A stretch of 64,000 bases of DNA from a virus: positions 140,258-204,257 of IMG/VR virus record IMGVR_UViG_3300044821_000131; one strand, written 5' to 3'. How positions within the stretch are numbered: position 1 is the stretch's first letter; every line of letters begins with the position of its first letter. Under the pieces are notes generated by a model. The model ran no database searches. It worked only from the letters and a program-made list of their open reading frames with translations, and was not told the DNA's origin. Below are positions 29,754-37,854 of this stretch, one piece after another. The position numbers and the translations under genes are program-made.

Positions 29754-30850
29754 GACTGCACCTGCTGGCGCTTCCGAATGTTCAGACGACAAAAGCTTAT
29801 TCGTTGGATGGGTTCTGTGTCGCCACCATACGCTTTGCCAAGATGATGAAAGATATTGGTCACACGGTTATCCTCTACGCTTCGGAAGAAAATGAGGCAC
29901 CGTGTGATGAACTGGTTACTGTGATCACCAAGGCTGAACAGAAGGCGCTGAGTCGTGGAGAGTATCAATACGAGGCCATGAATGAGAACTACCCGCTGTG
30001 GTCCGTGGCAAACCCACGTATCATCGAAGCAATCAGGGAGCGTAAACAGCCGCGAGATTTGCTTCTCACAATCGGCGGTGCCTCCCAAAAGGTCATAGCC
30101 GATGCCCATCCCGACTTGCCCTGTGTTGAATATTCGATCGGATACATTGCAAGTTTCGCGCCTTACCGCATCTACGAGAGCTGCGCCTGGCAACACTGGT
30201 CACACGGACAGCAGCAGAATCAGTTCGGAAGATTCTTCGACGAAGTCATACCCTATTTTTTCGACGAGCAAGAATTTATACCCCGGGTGAACAAGGAGAA
30301 TTTCACACTGTATGTGGGTCGGCTGACTCAAAATAAAGGACTTACCATCGCCTGTCGCGCGGCGAAACTAGCCGGAGTGCCACTGAAGGTTATAGGGCAT
30401 GGAGATCCTGCCTTGGTGACGGATGGCGCCGAATATCTGGGAGTCTTGCCAGACGCGGAACGAAACGATTGGATGTCCCGAGCTTCGTCTGTATTGTGCC
30501 CTACTCTGTATTTAGAACCCTTCGGCGCGGTCGCAGTTGAGGCACAGCTTTCTGGAACTCCGGTAATAAGCACCAACTTTGGTGGCTTCACGGAGACTGT
30601 CGAGCATGGCAAGACCGGATTTCGTTGCGCCTATTTGGGGCAGTTCGCACAGGCTTTAAAAGAGGTGTACAGCTTGGATCCAAACTACATACGACAACGC
30701 GCGGTGGAAAAATATTCCATGCACCGATTGAAGTACTCCTACGAACGTTACTTCGACAAGCTGTCGATGCTCTGGGATAAGGGCTGGGATACCACTTCAG
30801 TCAACGTGTCAGATTTCGCACCGTCGCCGATCGGTAGCGCGCAACCGTAG
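29750..30850 (+). CDS. Glycosyltransferase family 4-like
   Basis: A 366-residue GT-B-fold enzyme. The C-terminal nucleotide-sugar domain shows LYVGRLTQNKGL, then VIGHGDP, and the family motif EPFGAVAVEAQLSGTPVIST followed by a Gly-rich loop (NFGGFTETVEHGKTGF). The N-terminal acceptor domain begins MRLHLLALPNVQTTKAYSLD and is diverged. Donor and acceptor cannot be read from the sequence. Coupled to the FkbM-type methyltransferase. Its last 103 bases overlap, on the opposite strand, the end of the 846-residue gene; the C-terminal ~30 residues (VNVSDFAPSPIGSAQP) look unstructured, so the enzyme probably tolerates this. Confidence 0.82.
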   Translation: MRLHLLALPNVQTTKAYSLDGFCVATIRFAKMMKDIGHTVILYASEENEAPCDELVTVITKAEQKALSRGEYQYEAMNENYPLWSVANPRIIEAIRERKQPRDLLLTIGGASQKVIADAHPDLPCVEYSIGYIASFAPYRIYESCAWQHWSHGQQQNQFGRFFDEVIPYFFDEQEFIPRVNKENFTLYVGRLTQNKGLTIACRAAKLAGVPLKVIGHGDPALVTDGAEYLGVLPDAERNDWMSRASSVLCPTLYLEPFGAVAVEAQLSGTPVISTNFGGFTETVEHGKTGFRCAYLGQFAQALKEVYSLDPNYIRQRAVEKYSMHRLKYSYERYFDKLSMLWDKGWDTTSVNVSDFAPSPIGSAQP

Positions 30851-33288
30851 AACTTTCGTAGCAGTTCGAGCAGGGCCTCTGCATTCATTAGGATCTCCCG
30901 GAACTTGTACATTGAAGCAGAAGCGTGCTTTGTCACCAACTCCTTATGTACGTCTTGGCGCCGATGGCTGGACAGATTGGCGAAACTCAACACCATTGTA
31001 CCAGAGGTTGTATCCAATTTGAAATGCTTGGGCAGGTCCTCTAAGGGTATACCGGTCAGCAGGTCACGAAAAACTGGCATGTCATCATCGAAGACCTCAA
31101 ATTTCTGATATTGAGTAAAGCGCTCGATCAGCCTGCGGCCCTCAAGGATATAGTCCACCATAACCGAAGCCTGGTCATCCATCATAGGACTTACTCCGCC
31201 ACTTCCTTCGCGTACCAGTCGCAGCGTGATCTGGGTGTAGATGTTGTAGGCCACGGTGTAGATTTGATCATACAGTGGCTTGTCGATCTCTACGCTAAAC
31301 GGTAGTCCTAATTTACTGAGTGCCATGATGTAGCCGGACCGACCTTGGCATCCTTCAGGGTCATGGTATAAGCCGAATACGGGATATGCGGCAAACTCGG
31401 ATGGAACGAGACTTGTCTCTCGGCGTTTATTTGAGTTGAGATCGAATGGATGCACCTGGCCGAAAGGGAGAAATAACGCACCCAGCAGTTTAAGGCTGTT
31501 GTCATTGTTCGCCAACGAGAGCACAGGAAAGGTGCGCTTAAGGAAAAGTCGAGCGCACATCGAAGCCATCAGGGCCAGAAACGATTTTATCTGGGGCGTC
31601 ACCAGATCGGTGGAATTGGATTGGGCGAACTTCTGAAATTTATAATGATCCTGCAGGAGGCTGAAAAAAGGATGTCCAACACGCAGAGTTTCATCCAAGC
31701 CGGAGATCGAAACCTTCCATGTGGGCGTGTTAAAAATACTGCGATTCGAAGTCCAGCCGAGATGTTTGAGGCCTAGTGTACTCGCGTAATTTTGACTCTG
31801 AAAGTGAGCACTCAAACTCTGCATGATGTAGGTCCTGGCCGAAGCATCATAGATGATGGGCTGGAATGCACTCTTGCCTTGGGTGTGTACCAACACCGCG
31901 GTTCGGAGCGTAGTTAGAAGATTGGCAGCCTTTTCGGCGGATTTACGATCAAGACAGAAGGGATATTCTGTGCCATCGACCATCATGGTGCCGTAGTGAT
32001 AAAGATCGCCATTTTCTTGGAACCACACGCTGGAGAACAAGCGCAGTGTGAAGTTAGAACCGAGCACAGGCTGCGATGTTTTATTCTTTCGGTACACGTA
32101 CCCGGCGTTGGTCTCTTCCAGTTCGACGTCGGATACGAAAAACGTTTTTGGAGTAATCGTGTGTTTTTTGATTTTCTGTACTATATCGTCGCGCCCAAGA
32201 TCATGCATCCATCCGATGATGCTATCAATAACGACACGGTCGAAACGAAGATCATCCAGCACCCGACCCACCTTCGGTGTGATATCGTTCTCGATTGCGA
32301 CGGACGCTTGGAATTCAGAAACGGCAAATTCCAACCAAGTCTTACGTTTGGGTTTCTCCGATCCTTGTAGGATATCATGTTCGACCGACACGTGATAATC
32401 GACGAAGCCTCCTCTAAAGCGAGCTATCAATGAAAGGTCGTAGTCATTGCCGGCGATGAACGTGCCGGTGCGTAATTGCATTTGATGCACTTTGCTGGAA
32501 ACGTTGAAGTGCGGATGCACTACACCGAAATCGAGGTTGCCATAATAGACACCTTGCGAGAATAACTTGGCCGACTGTAACGCGTTACCGGTCACTCGTA
32601 CATCATCAGTGTCTGGGGCGATTGTGTGTAAGCCAAAGAAAGAATGACGCGCATGGTTTATATCGACTACGACAGGGCCACCGTCGTTCAGCGGATATAT
32701 CACCAACCGGGAGAATGTGTGGTAATTGCTGAAGTAGGGTAAGACGATGTAAGTATCACAGGGCTGAAATTTTTCACTGGCGCTGTAGGGTGTCAGAAGT
32801 CCATTCAGATCAAGACCTTTGGCCACATAAAGAAAACGAGCTACATGGGGAGCTCGAATATTTCGCCGCTCCAACCACATCAAAGCTTCCGGATAAAGTG
32901 GGGCACGATCGCGAAGGTTGAGATTCAGTTCGTAGAGCTTCAAGAACTGTGCTCGTTGAGATTCCAGCTGGCTAACGAAGACCACGCGAGAGGTGTCGGG
33001 TTGAACGTTTGCAGACGGCTCGACCATGTCCCCATAGCGGCTCATAACGTGGTTTACGGCAAGATCATAGCCTCCCATATGAAAAGCCAGAAAATCGAAC
33101 ACATCCCCGGCTACAAACGAACACTTAGGATCTAGGCTGATGAACTCATCGCCTACGAGCCAAATACGAGCATCGGCCAAGTGCGGGTGCTGGATATAGC
33201 TATAACCCGAGGCGTCCTTGATATTTAGGCCGAGATCGCGTACGACCCGGTAAGGTTCGACGGCCTTAAAAATGTCTTGAATACGCAT
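30748..33288 (-). CDS. Degenerate primase-helicase-like protein
   Basis: An 846-residue protein on the minus strand. Residues ~1-90 follow the pattern of DnaG zinc-binding domains (HPHLADARIWLVGDEFISLD, then GDVFDFLAFHMGGYDLAVNHV) but the metal-binding Cys are absent. Residues ~125-230 resemble the start of the DnaG polymerase domain (ALMWLERRNIRAPHVARFL, then SRLVIYPLNDGG). Residues ~495-680 resemble the helicase part of D5/DUF927-type proteins (LGLKHLGWTSNRSIFNTP, FPVLSLANNDNSLKLLGALF), but where a Walker A would be there is NNDNSLKLL. It may have lost catalysis and become a structural or regulatory factor, or be unrelated. It starts 22 bases from the divergent gene at 33311. Confidence 0.55.
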   Translation of the reverse strand: MRIQDIFKAVEPYRVVRDLGLNIKDASGYSYIQHPHLADARIWLVGDEFISLDPKCSFVAGDVFDFLAFHMGGYDLAVNHVMSRYGDMVEPSANVQPDTSRVVFVSQLESQRAQFLKLYELNLNLRDRAPLYPEALMWLERRNIRAPHVARFLYVAKGLDLNGLLTPYSASEKFQPCDTYIVLPYFSNYHTFSRLVIYPLNDGGPVVVDINHARHSFFGLHTIAPDTDDVRVTGNALQSAKLFSQGVYYGNLDFGVVHPHFNVSSKVHQMQLRTGTFIAGNDYDLSLIARFRGGFVDYHVSVEHDILQGSEKPKRKTWLEFAVSEFQASVAIENDITPKVGRVLDDLRFDRVVIDSIIGWMHDLGRDDIVQKIKKHTITPKTFFVSDVELEETNAGYVYRKNKTSQPVLGSNFTLRLFSSVWFQENGDLYHYGTMMVDGTEYPFCLDRKSAEKAANLLTTLRTAVLVHTQGKSAFQPIIYDASARTYIMQSLSAHFQSQNYASTLGLKHLGWTSNRSIFNTPTWKVSISGLDETLRVGHPFFSLLQDHYKFQKFAQSNSTDLVTPQIKSFLALMASMCARLFLKRTFPVLSLANNDNSLKLLGALFLPFGQVHPFDLNSNKRRETSLVPSEFAAYPVFGLYHDPEGCQGRSGYIMALSKLGLPFSVEIDKPLYDQIYTVAYNIYTQITLRLVREGSGGVSPMMDDQASVMVDYILEGRRLIERFTQYQKFEVFDDDMPVFRDLLTGIPLEDLPKHFKLDTTSGTMVLSFANLSSHRRQDVHKELVTKHASASMYKFREILMNAEALLELLRKFYGCALPIGDGAKSDTLTEVVSQPLSQSIDSLSK

Positions 33289-33310
33289 TGGGGTTTAATA
33301 TGATTGGTAC

Positions 33311-34372
33311 ATGGATTTTGTAAAAGACTGCTCTGGCCGACATTTGCTTCGGATCAACAACTTGGTGACCGTACCGGAATACGTCAAACAAGCCTCGATC
33401 CCAGACGACGGCCTCGGTGATCTGCCCGAACACTTGTTCGCAGATCCTGTCCGTCGTGAGTTTCCCATTGACAGCGCCGGTCATACGTATCTCAGTCAGG
33501 CTTACTGTATGTCTGCCGGAATCGATAGCAAGTCAATTCTAGGAAACATCAAATCGGCCATGTCCCGCTTTCCCGAGGTGCCGGCGGATATCGCAAAACT
33601 GGAGGCGGCCATGGATGCCAGCGTCAAATCCAGTTCTGTTGGTAATCAGCCACAGTTCGCCGTTTACGTCGATTTCGGTGCCGGCAATCCGGACTCTGAA
33701 ATCGAGTACGTGAAGTCCGGCGGCGTGAAAGGTTTCTATCCCATCAATGATGTAGACCAAGTGGTGGATTCTGCCATTCAGATCGGCAACGAGTCGCATC
33801 GCATCCCACTGGAACTCTTTGTTGAAGGTTGTCAGGCGATCTACAAATCGGCCAAAGATATGGGTTGCACCGAGCAACTACCGAAGACCATTGTTCAATA
33901 CGGCGTGGAACGCGTGCCGGATTACGAGTTCGTGAAACAACAGGCTGAGATCCGAGCGCGTGAGACGAATGACCCGATTTACATCGAACTGGCAGCTTCG
34001 GCTGAAGACGACACAGAACACGACTCCAATTTGTGGTCCGAACTCTGGGGCAAGGCCGATGCGAGTCACGGCGTCAAGTATGCTCGGCACACGTTGAACC
34101 CCTATCAGATATTTCATTCCGGCATGCCCAAATCGGCCTTTGAAGCGGCTATCAATAAATGGACACTCTTGCATGGCGCCGCCATTCCGGTTCCTGCGCT
34201 GCAGGCTCTGAAAGAGGACAGCATCAGCCGTGTGATGTCGAAGGAAGCCGCGGACAAGGTGCAGGAGGTCCTGAACAAGTCAGCCTCAGTTACCGGGGCG
34301 GAATTGGCCAACGAGTTGTCAAAGCTCGATAAACCGATCCAGTTGGCACTGTTGAAACTGGTCGCCCAGTAA
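33311..34372 (+). CDS. Unknown protein, possibly virion-associated
   Basis: A 353-residue protein opening MDFVKDCSGRHLLRINN. Residues ~35-65 read GDLPEHLFADPVRREFPIDS then HTYLSQAYC, a pattern I associate with uncharacterised proteins of large phages near head genes, though I cannot name a family. The remaining sequence is mixed alpha/beta with a helical C-terminus (AADKVQEVLNKSASVTGAELANEL). No enzymatic motif, signal peptide or membrane segment. The gene starts 22 bases from the divergent 846-residue gene and is followed one base later by 34374, with which it probably forms a transcription unit ending at the hairpins near 35035. Confidence 0.55.
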   Translation: MDFVKDCSGRHLLRINNLVTVPEYVKQASIPDDGLGDLPEHLFADPVRREFPIDSAGHTYLSQAYCMSAGIDSKSILGNIKSAMSRFPEVPADIAKLEAAMDASVKSSSVGNQPQFAVYVDFGAGNPDSEIEYVKSGGVKGFYPINDVDQVVDSAIQIGNESHRIPLELFVEGCQAIYKSAKDMGCTEQLPKTIVQYGVERVPDYEFVKQQAEIRARETNDPIYIELAASAEDDTEHDSNLWSELWGKADASHGVKYARHTLNPYQIFHSGMPKSAFEAAINKWTLLHGAAIPVPALQALKEDSISRVMSKEAADKVQEVLNKSASVTGAELANELSKLDKPIQLALLKLVAQ

Positions 34373-34373
34373 A

Positions 34374-34979
34374 ATGGCTGTCAAACCACAGGCGTTGAAT
34401 CCCAAAGGGGTTTTCCTGGCCCTCACCGATCCGAACACCTTCGCAACGGTAATCCATATAGTGCTGATTTCCCGTTACGGCGAAGAGATTTACAACGAGG
34501 ACCCAATAGAACTCTTTCTTCGGCTGGAGGAGGACTTTGGATCGAAACCCTGTGAAGAGGTCGAGAACAAGATAAATGCCATACTGCTTGCCACCAGTAC
34601 GGATCTGTTTTACGAGGACCCGCATGCGTTCACGACCATCTGCCAGACGCTCACAACCGGAGACCCGGGAATTGACATGCTGGACCCGCTTACCTTGCCC
34701 GAGGTGATGTGGGGCGTGTACGAAGTAGAGTTGAACCATGGCTCGGGCAAAATGTCCAAACATGTGGAAAAGGTTATTCAGCAGGTCGTCGAGGAAGAGT
34801 CAAACGAGGTGGATCACGAGGCCATGTTGAACGAGGATCCCTACGACTACTTGATGCACTTTTTGGAGGACCAGCGGGAAGTTCTGCAACGTCAGATGGA
34901 AGCCGTAGGATTGACCGGTACCGACCTGCCGCCAGTACAGACCTTGGCCGACCCCAAGACCCATCCTGCCCTGCAATAG
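34374..34979 (+). CDS. Unknown acidic protein
   Basis: A 201-residue acidic protein, helical, with Glu/Asp-rich patches (VVEEESNEVDHEAMLNEDP). It starts one base after the preceding stop, so the two are cotranscribed. No recognised motif. An acidic helical protein next to a possible head gene could be a scaffold or neck component, but this is a guess. It ends before a 144-base region containing two hairpins. Confidence 0.5.
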   Translation: MAVKPQALNPKGVFLALTDPNTFATVIHIVLISRYGEEIYNEDPIELFLRLEEDFGSKPCEEVENKINAILLATSTDLFYEDPHAFTTICQTLTTGDPGIDMLDPLTLPEVMWGVYEVELNHGSGKMSKHVEKVIQQVVEEESNEVDHEAMLNEDPYDYLMHFLEDQREVLQRQMEAVGLTGTDLPPVQTLADPKTHPALQ

Positions 34980-35034
34980 AGCGGTATTCTGTGTTATAAG
35001 TATTTGAACAGGATATGTTTAGATATTGACCTAT

Positions 35035-35058
35035 TTGCCCTATTTTAACCTAGGGCAA
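35035..35058 (+). terminator. Hairpin after 34374-34979 gene, possible terminator
   Basis: TTGCCCTA (35035-35042) pairs perfectly with TAGGGCAA (35051-35058) across an 8-base loop. The downstream bases TTGGGTTAGTTCTTT are only moderately T-rich, so termination may be weak or require another factor. Confidence 0.4.
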
Positions 35059-35071
35059 TTGGGTTAGTTCT

Positions 35072-35111
35072 TTGAGTGCTGCTGTCGGGTACGACTGACG
35101 GCAGCACTCAA
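35072..35111 (+). promoter_or_regulatory. Second hairpin, just upstream of a Shine-Dalgarno
   Basis: TTGAGTGCTGC (35072-35082) pairs perfectly with GCAGCACTCAA (35101-35111). Inside, GTCG and CGAC can pair around a GGTA loop. There is no T tract; instead AAGGAG (35110-35115) begins inside the 3' arm, so folding would limit access to this ribosome site. Confidence 0.45.
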
Positions 35112-35123
35112 GGAGTTACTTCC

Positions 35124-35246
35124 TTGTCAACAAACCAACAAAACAAAAACAACGGCAACCGCGCGGCCGACAACAGTGCGATAGAAAACCTATGGCTAAA
35201 GCTCAACAATCAAAATCGAGTAATCGTGCAACTGGCAAACACATAG
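35124..35246 (+). CDS. Candidate 40-residue peptide, TTG start
   Basis: A short frame with TTG start placed 8 bases after AAGGAG, the best Shine-Dalgarno in this neighbourhood. It would encode a polar peptide, Asn/Gln-rich at first and ending in NLWLKLNNQNRVIVQLANT. It overlaps the 68-residue frame at 35192 out of phase, so probably only one of them is real; the ribosome site favours this one, length favours the other. Confidence 0.35.
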   Translation: MSTNQQNKNNGNRAADNSAIENLWLKLNNQNRVIVQLANT

Positions 35247-35398
35247 TGAAGCAGGCGACTTCACCGCACTGGGTTGAACCCTGCAAATTACCCTCGTTAG
35301 CCGAAGACCTGTCAACACGGGTTTCGCTGTTCGAGTATGTAGTCGCCAACGTTCAAAACAGCTGCACATTAACCGGAATAGCAGGGTACAGCGAATAA
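35192..35398 (+). CDS. Small hypothetical protein
   Basis: A 68-residue frame starting MAKAQQSKSSNRATGKH, basic at the N-terminus, without recognised motif. It has no ribosome site of its own. It fills the space between the hairpins at 35035-35111 and the gene at 35405 and ends six bases before that gene, which fits the tight packing of the region. Competes with the TTG-initiated peptide at 35124. Confidence 0.4.
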   Translation: MAKAQQSKSSNRATGKHIVKQATSPHWVEPCKLPSLAEDLSTRVSLFEYVVANVQNSCTLTGIAGYSE

Positions 35399-35404
35399 AA
35401 TACT

Positions 35405-36010
35405 ATGCGAACAATAACCGCGGTCGTTCCCATTTCCGGAGTTCCCAAGAATGGGGTGTTCTCAGTCGAAGGCGCGGAGAGACTTAAAAATGGTCTCGTG
35501 CATATATTGATTGACGTGGGACCTACTCCGGAAGCTTGGAGAACTTGGAAAGTGAATGCCACAGTGTCAATCGCTTCACGGCTCTTGACACTACGTGCAC
35601 CAGCTACCATCAACGACATACTGTTTGAGATCTGGTCGGACGATTTGGTCAAAGCCGACGTCGGCGTCACTATCGAAGTTGAGGACTCAGTTTTCAACAA
35701 TCTGCAAAAACGGCTGGCCGTTGAAAGCAAAGTGCCAGACTGGGTGATCGGGTACTTGAATGCGTCCTTTCGTTTCAACGAGAATCCTTTAAGGTTCTTA
35801 CGCAAGATATTCGGTGGTGTATGGAAGTTCGAACACGGCAAGGACCAGGGACACTTCTCGTCGGTGTATTGGAATGATGTGAAAATTTGGTCCGGGCTTA
35901 CGAACTCGGCCGTCGTTCCGATAACGACGTCTACGATTGAGTCCGACAAGACCATGCGACGAATCGAATACACCAGCATGGGTCCGACTTTGGTTGATAA
36001 TAACCGCTGA
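35405..36010 (+). CDS. Unknown conserved-looking protein
   Basis: A 201-residue protein with a beta-rich first half (ITAVVPISGVPKNGVFSV, VHILIDVGPTPEAWRTW) and a mixed C-terminal half (DWVIGYLNASFRFNENPLRF, FSSVYWNDVKIWSG). The N-terminal strands, Pro turns and Trp could be an Ig-like or jelly-roll fold. No enzyme motif. It is followed by the clearest terminator-like hairpin in this part (36045-36071), so it likely ends a transcription unit. Confidence 0.55.
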   Translation: MRTITAVVPISGVPKNGVFSVEGAERLKNGLVHILIDVGPTPEAWRTWKVNATVSIASRLLTLRAPATINDILFEIWSDDLVKADVGVTIEVEDSVFNNLQKRLAVESKVPDWVIGYLNASFRFNENPLRFLRKIFGGVWKFEHGKDQGHFSSVYWNDVKIWSGLTNSAVVPITTSTIESDKTMRRIEYTSMGPTLVDNNR

Positions 36011-36044
36011 CATCGGATCGGACAGTTAAGATCAAACTTACAAC

Positions 36045-36071
36045 CGGCAGGAGGCTTACAACCTCCTGCCG
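36045..36071 (+). terminator. Rho-independent terminator candidate
   Basis: CGGCAGGAGG (36045-36054) pairs perfectly with CCTCCTGCCG (36062-36071) over a 7-base loop, followed by AACTTTTAATT. Stem is GC-rich, 10 bp; the T tract is short. It lies 34 bases after the stop at 36010. Confidence 0.6.
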
Positions 36072-36175
36072 AACTTTTAATTAAATGCCGAGCAGACTGG
36101 TTCTGGTTCGGCCGAGCTTCTACGCAAAGAATTTCAAATTTTTTATCTATTGGGTCTTCCAACTGAAAGGGATAC

Positions 36176-36457
36176 ATGAAGTTGACCAGAAAGCAACTCA
36201 ACAAAATTCTAAAGCACACAGACATGTTTACAGTCGATGGCATAATGCACTTGGCTACATACAAGTACATACCGAAGGACAGTTATGACCGGGCACTTGT
36301 AGGATCGCCAATAATGCCAACTCAGCGCTCTCACAACGAGAGCTTTGCTCTACGGTTATTACTTGACGCGTACGTCGTAGCAGAGAACACACTGGACGTG
36401 TGCGGAACTAAAATCAAATTTTTCACATGGCAAGAATTATCATTAGCACCAAGTTAA
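36176..36457 (+). CDS. Small hypothetical protein
   Basis: A 93-residue basic protein starting MKLTRKQLNKILKH, preceded by AAAGGGAT, one of the better ribosome sites in the window. Mixed alpha/beta with no named motif. It overlaps the next gene by 31 bases. A competing frame from 36085 lacks a ribosome site and is rejected. Start of a small-gene run that reaches 38088. Confidence 0.55.
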   Translation: MKLTRKQLNKILKHTDMFTVDGIMHLATYKYIPKDSYDRALVGSPIMPTQRSHNESFALRLLLDAYVVAENTLDVCGTKIKFFTWQELSLAPS

Positions 36458-36831
36458 AGGCTCGTCGCGCAAGCTTTATGCCGGCAGGAGTGCCGAAGTA
36501 TGTGCGATGTTATGATAATGGAGGTGAGACATGGGATCGGTACACTGTGGTGTATACGGGGAAATACAGAACGACGCTGCCTGCGCCGCTACGAAGAGAC
36601 TACGGCCCAAAGCGTTGGTTCCAATATGTCGGCATGTCGGAGTCCCCCTTTCATCCGCAGGGGTTCGGTCAACACGGGGAAAGCGTCAATCAAATAGACT
36701 TGAACAAATGGGGTTTCGCTCCGGCCATCGGTCGCAAGAACCATCTCGGCACGAGGATACCGTTTAAGAAGTTGCCCGAAGATTGTAGAAAACTCGTAAT
36801 ACAAGATTACCGAGATATTTGGTCGCTATGA
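36427..36831 (+). CDS. Conserved phage hypothetical (YDNGG/DRYTVVY type)
   Basis: A 134-residue protein with VRCYDNGGETWDRYTVVYTG near residues 26-45, then YVGMSESPFHPQGFGQHGES and PFKKLPEDCRKLVIQDYRDIW at the end. I recognise this pattern as a widespread uncharacterised phage/prophage protein of unknown function. The Asp, His and Gln residues in the conserved blocks could form a binding site. Stop overlaps the next ATG (ATGA). Confidence 0.7.
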   Translation: MARIIISTKLKARRASFMPAGVPKYVRCYDNGGETWDRYTVVYTGKYRTTLPAPLRRDYGPKRWFQYVGMSESPFHPQGFGQHGESVNQIDLNKWGFAPAIGRKNHLGTRIPFKKLPEDCRKLVIQDYRDIWSL

Positions 36832-37436
36832 AAACGTTCGTTAATAAGAAGACTGGAAATCGTTACCCGGAAAGCGGCGTGGTCTCTTGGTTCCATCCAG
36901 CTTGGAGTCAAAAATTGAGGGGGGACTCGGCGCAGGTCTCCAGCAAGGTACGTTGGGAGCATCACATTAAGCCAGGATATCCGGAATGTACGCATGGCTG
37001 GAAGACGCTAAAGAAAAAAGAGTGGTCCGAGGAAGACATTCCGGATTTGGAGGAACCCTTTACAAAAGAACAATGGCTGGCCTATGCTGACAAGTATGGA
37101 GACATGTGCGCGATGCAGTTCTTGAATACTTGCGCTTACATGAAACCACGTGAAGCATTTCGGCTGCGCCATCCACCTAAGAATGAGGAGAAGTGGTACG
37201 ATCCTGACACAACAGCTTGGTTTAAAAGAATATTTAAACGAGAACATAATGATTTTCTGGACGGTTATTTAATGTGGTACGGCAACACGTACAGCCTGGA
37301 CATACTAAAATTTGAAAATCATCTAGCCAGAGAATTTGGCTATCCGATGCACGAAGACGGCAGCATGAAAGACTTTATGATAAAAACATTCGGCGAAGCC
37401 GAGACCGACAAATTTGAACTTCTGTTTCTTACATAA
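36828..37436 (+). CDS. Unknown protein, Trp/Tyr-rich
   Basis: A 202-residue protein starting MKTFVNKKTGNRYPESG at the ATG overlapping the previous stop. Aromatic and basic; helical C-terminal half (FLDGYLMWYGNTYSLDILKFENHLAREFGYP). No family recognised. It probably belongs to the same transcript as 36176-38088. Confidence 0.55.
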   Translation: MKTFVNKKTGNRYPESGVVSWFHPAWSQKLRGDSAQVSSKVRWEHHIKPGYPECTHGWKTLKKKEWSEEDIPDLEEPFTKEQWLAYADKYGDMCAMQFLNTCAYMKPREAFRLRHPPKNEEKWYDPDTTAWFKRIFKREHNDFLDGYLMWYGNTYSLDILKFENHLAREFGYPMHEDGSMKDFMIKTFGEAETDKFELLFLT

Positions 37437-37438
37437 CA

Positions 37439-37825
37439 ATGAGCCTTAACACTGATGAGATTGAACCGGCGATTCGAGATATGCACTTTAACGGTCCTAG
37501 TACCATGCCGGGAGGAATTGACCTGCTGTGTCCCAATTGCACATCGGTCAGTTTCGGAGCATTCGAGATATGGTATTCATACAAGACGCCGGTCGCCTTT
37601 AGAATAGGTGAGAATTGGAGAGTGGTGTCACAGAACTACTGGAGTAGTACCACCGGCAGACACTTAACGTTGATTGACGGTGGATCCAAAGAGGCCAAGA
37701 AATCCAGGGTGGATGATGCCACGTTCAACCGGCTGTGGAATGAGCAATTCGGAAAAGTGGTGCCGAAGGGCCAGGTTGTACCAAAGATAGATTCGTTCAT
37801 GAGCCGAAATTTAGGGCTTGATTAA
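37439..37825 (+). CDS. DUF8033-like conserved phage protein
   Basis: A 128-residue protein. After a short N-terminus with CPNC, the block FEIWYSYKTPVAFRIGE then NYWSSTTGRHLTLIDGG is the signature of a small family found in many phages and mobile elements (here judged from memory as DUF8033). Function unknown. The two Cys could hold a metal with residues elsewhere but only one CxxC is present. Follows the previous gene by two bases. Confidence 0.65.
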   Translation: MSLNTDEIEPAIRDMHFNGPSTMPGGIDLLCPNCTSVSFGAFEIWYSYKTPVAFRIGENWRVVSQNYWSSTTGRHLTLIDGGSKEAKKSRVDDATFNRLWNEQFGKVVPKGQVVPKIDSFMSRNLGLD

Positions 37826-37854
37826 ATGAGAACCAGTCGGCTAAAGTTCGGCCG

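Noticed and set aside
36085-36288. 67-codon frame before and into the gene at 36176
   Set aside because: No ribosome site, overlaps a better frame with AAAGGGAT, and atypical composition.
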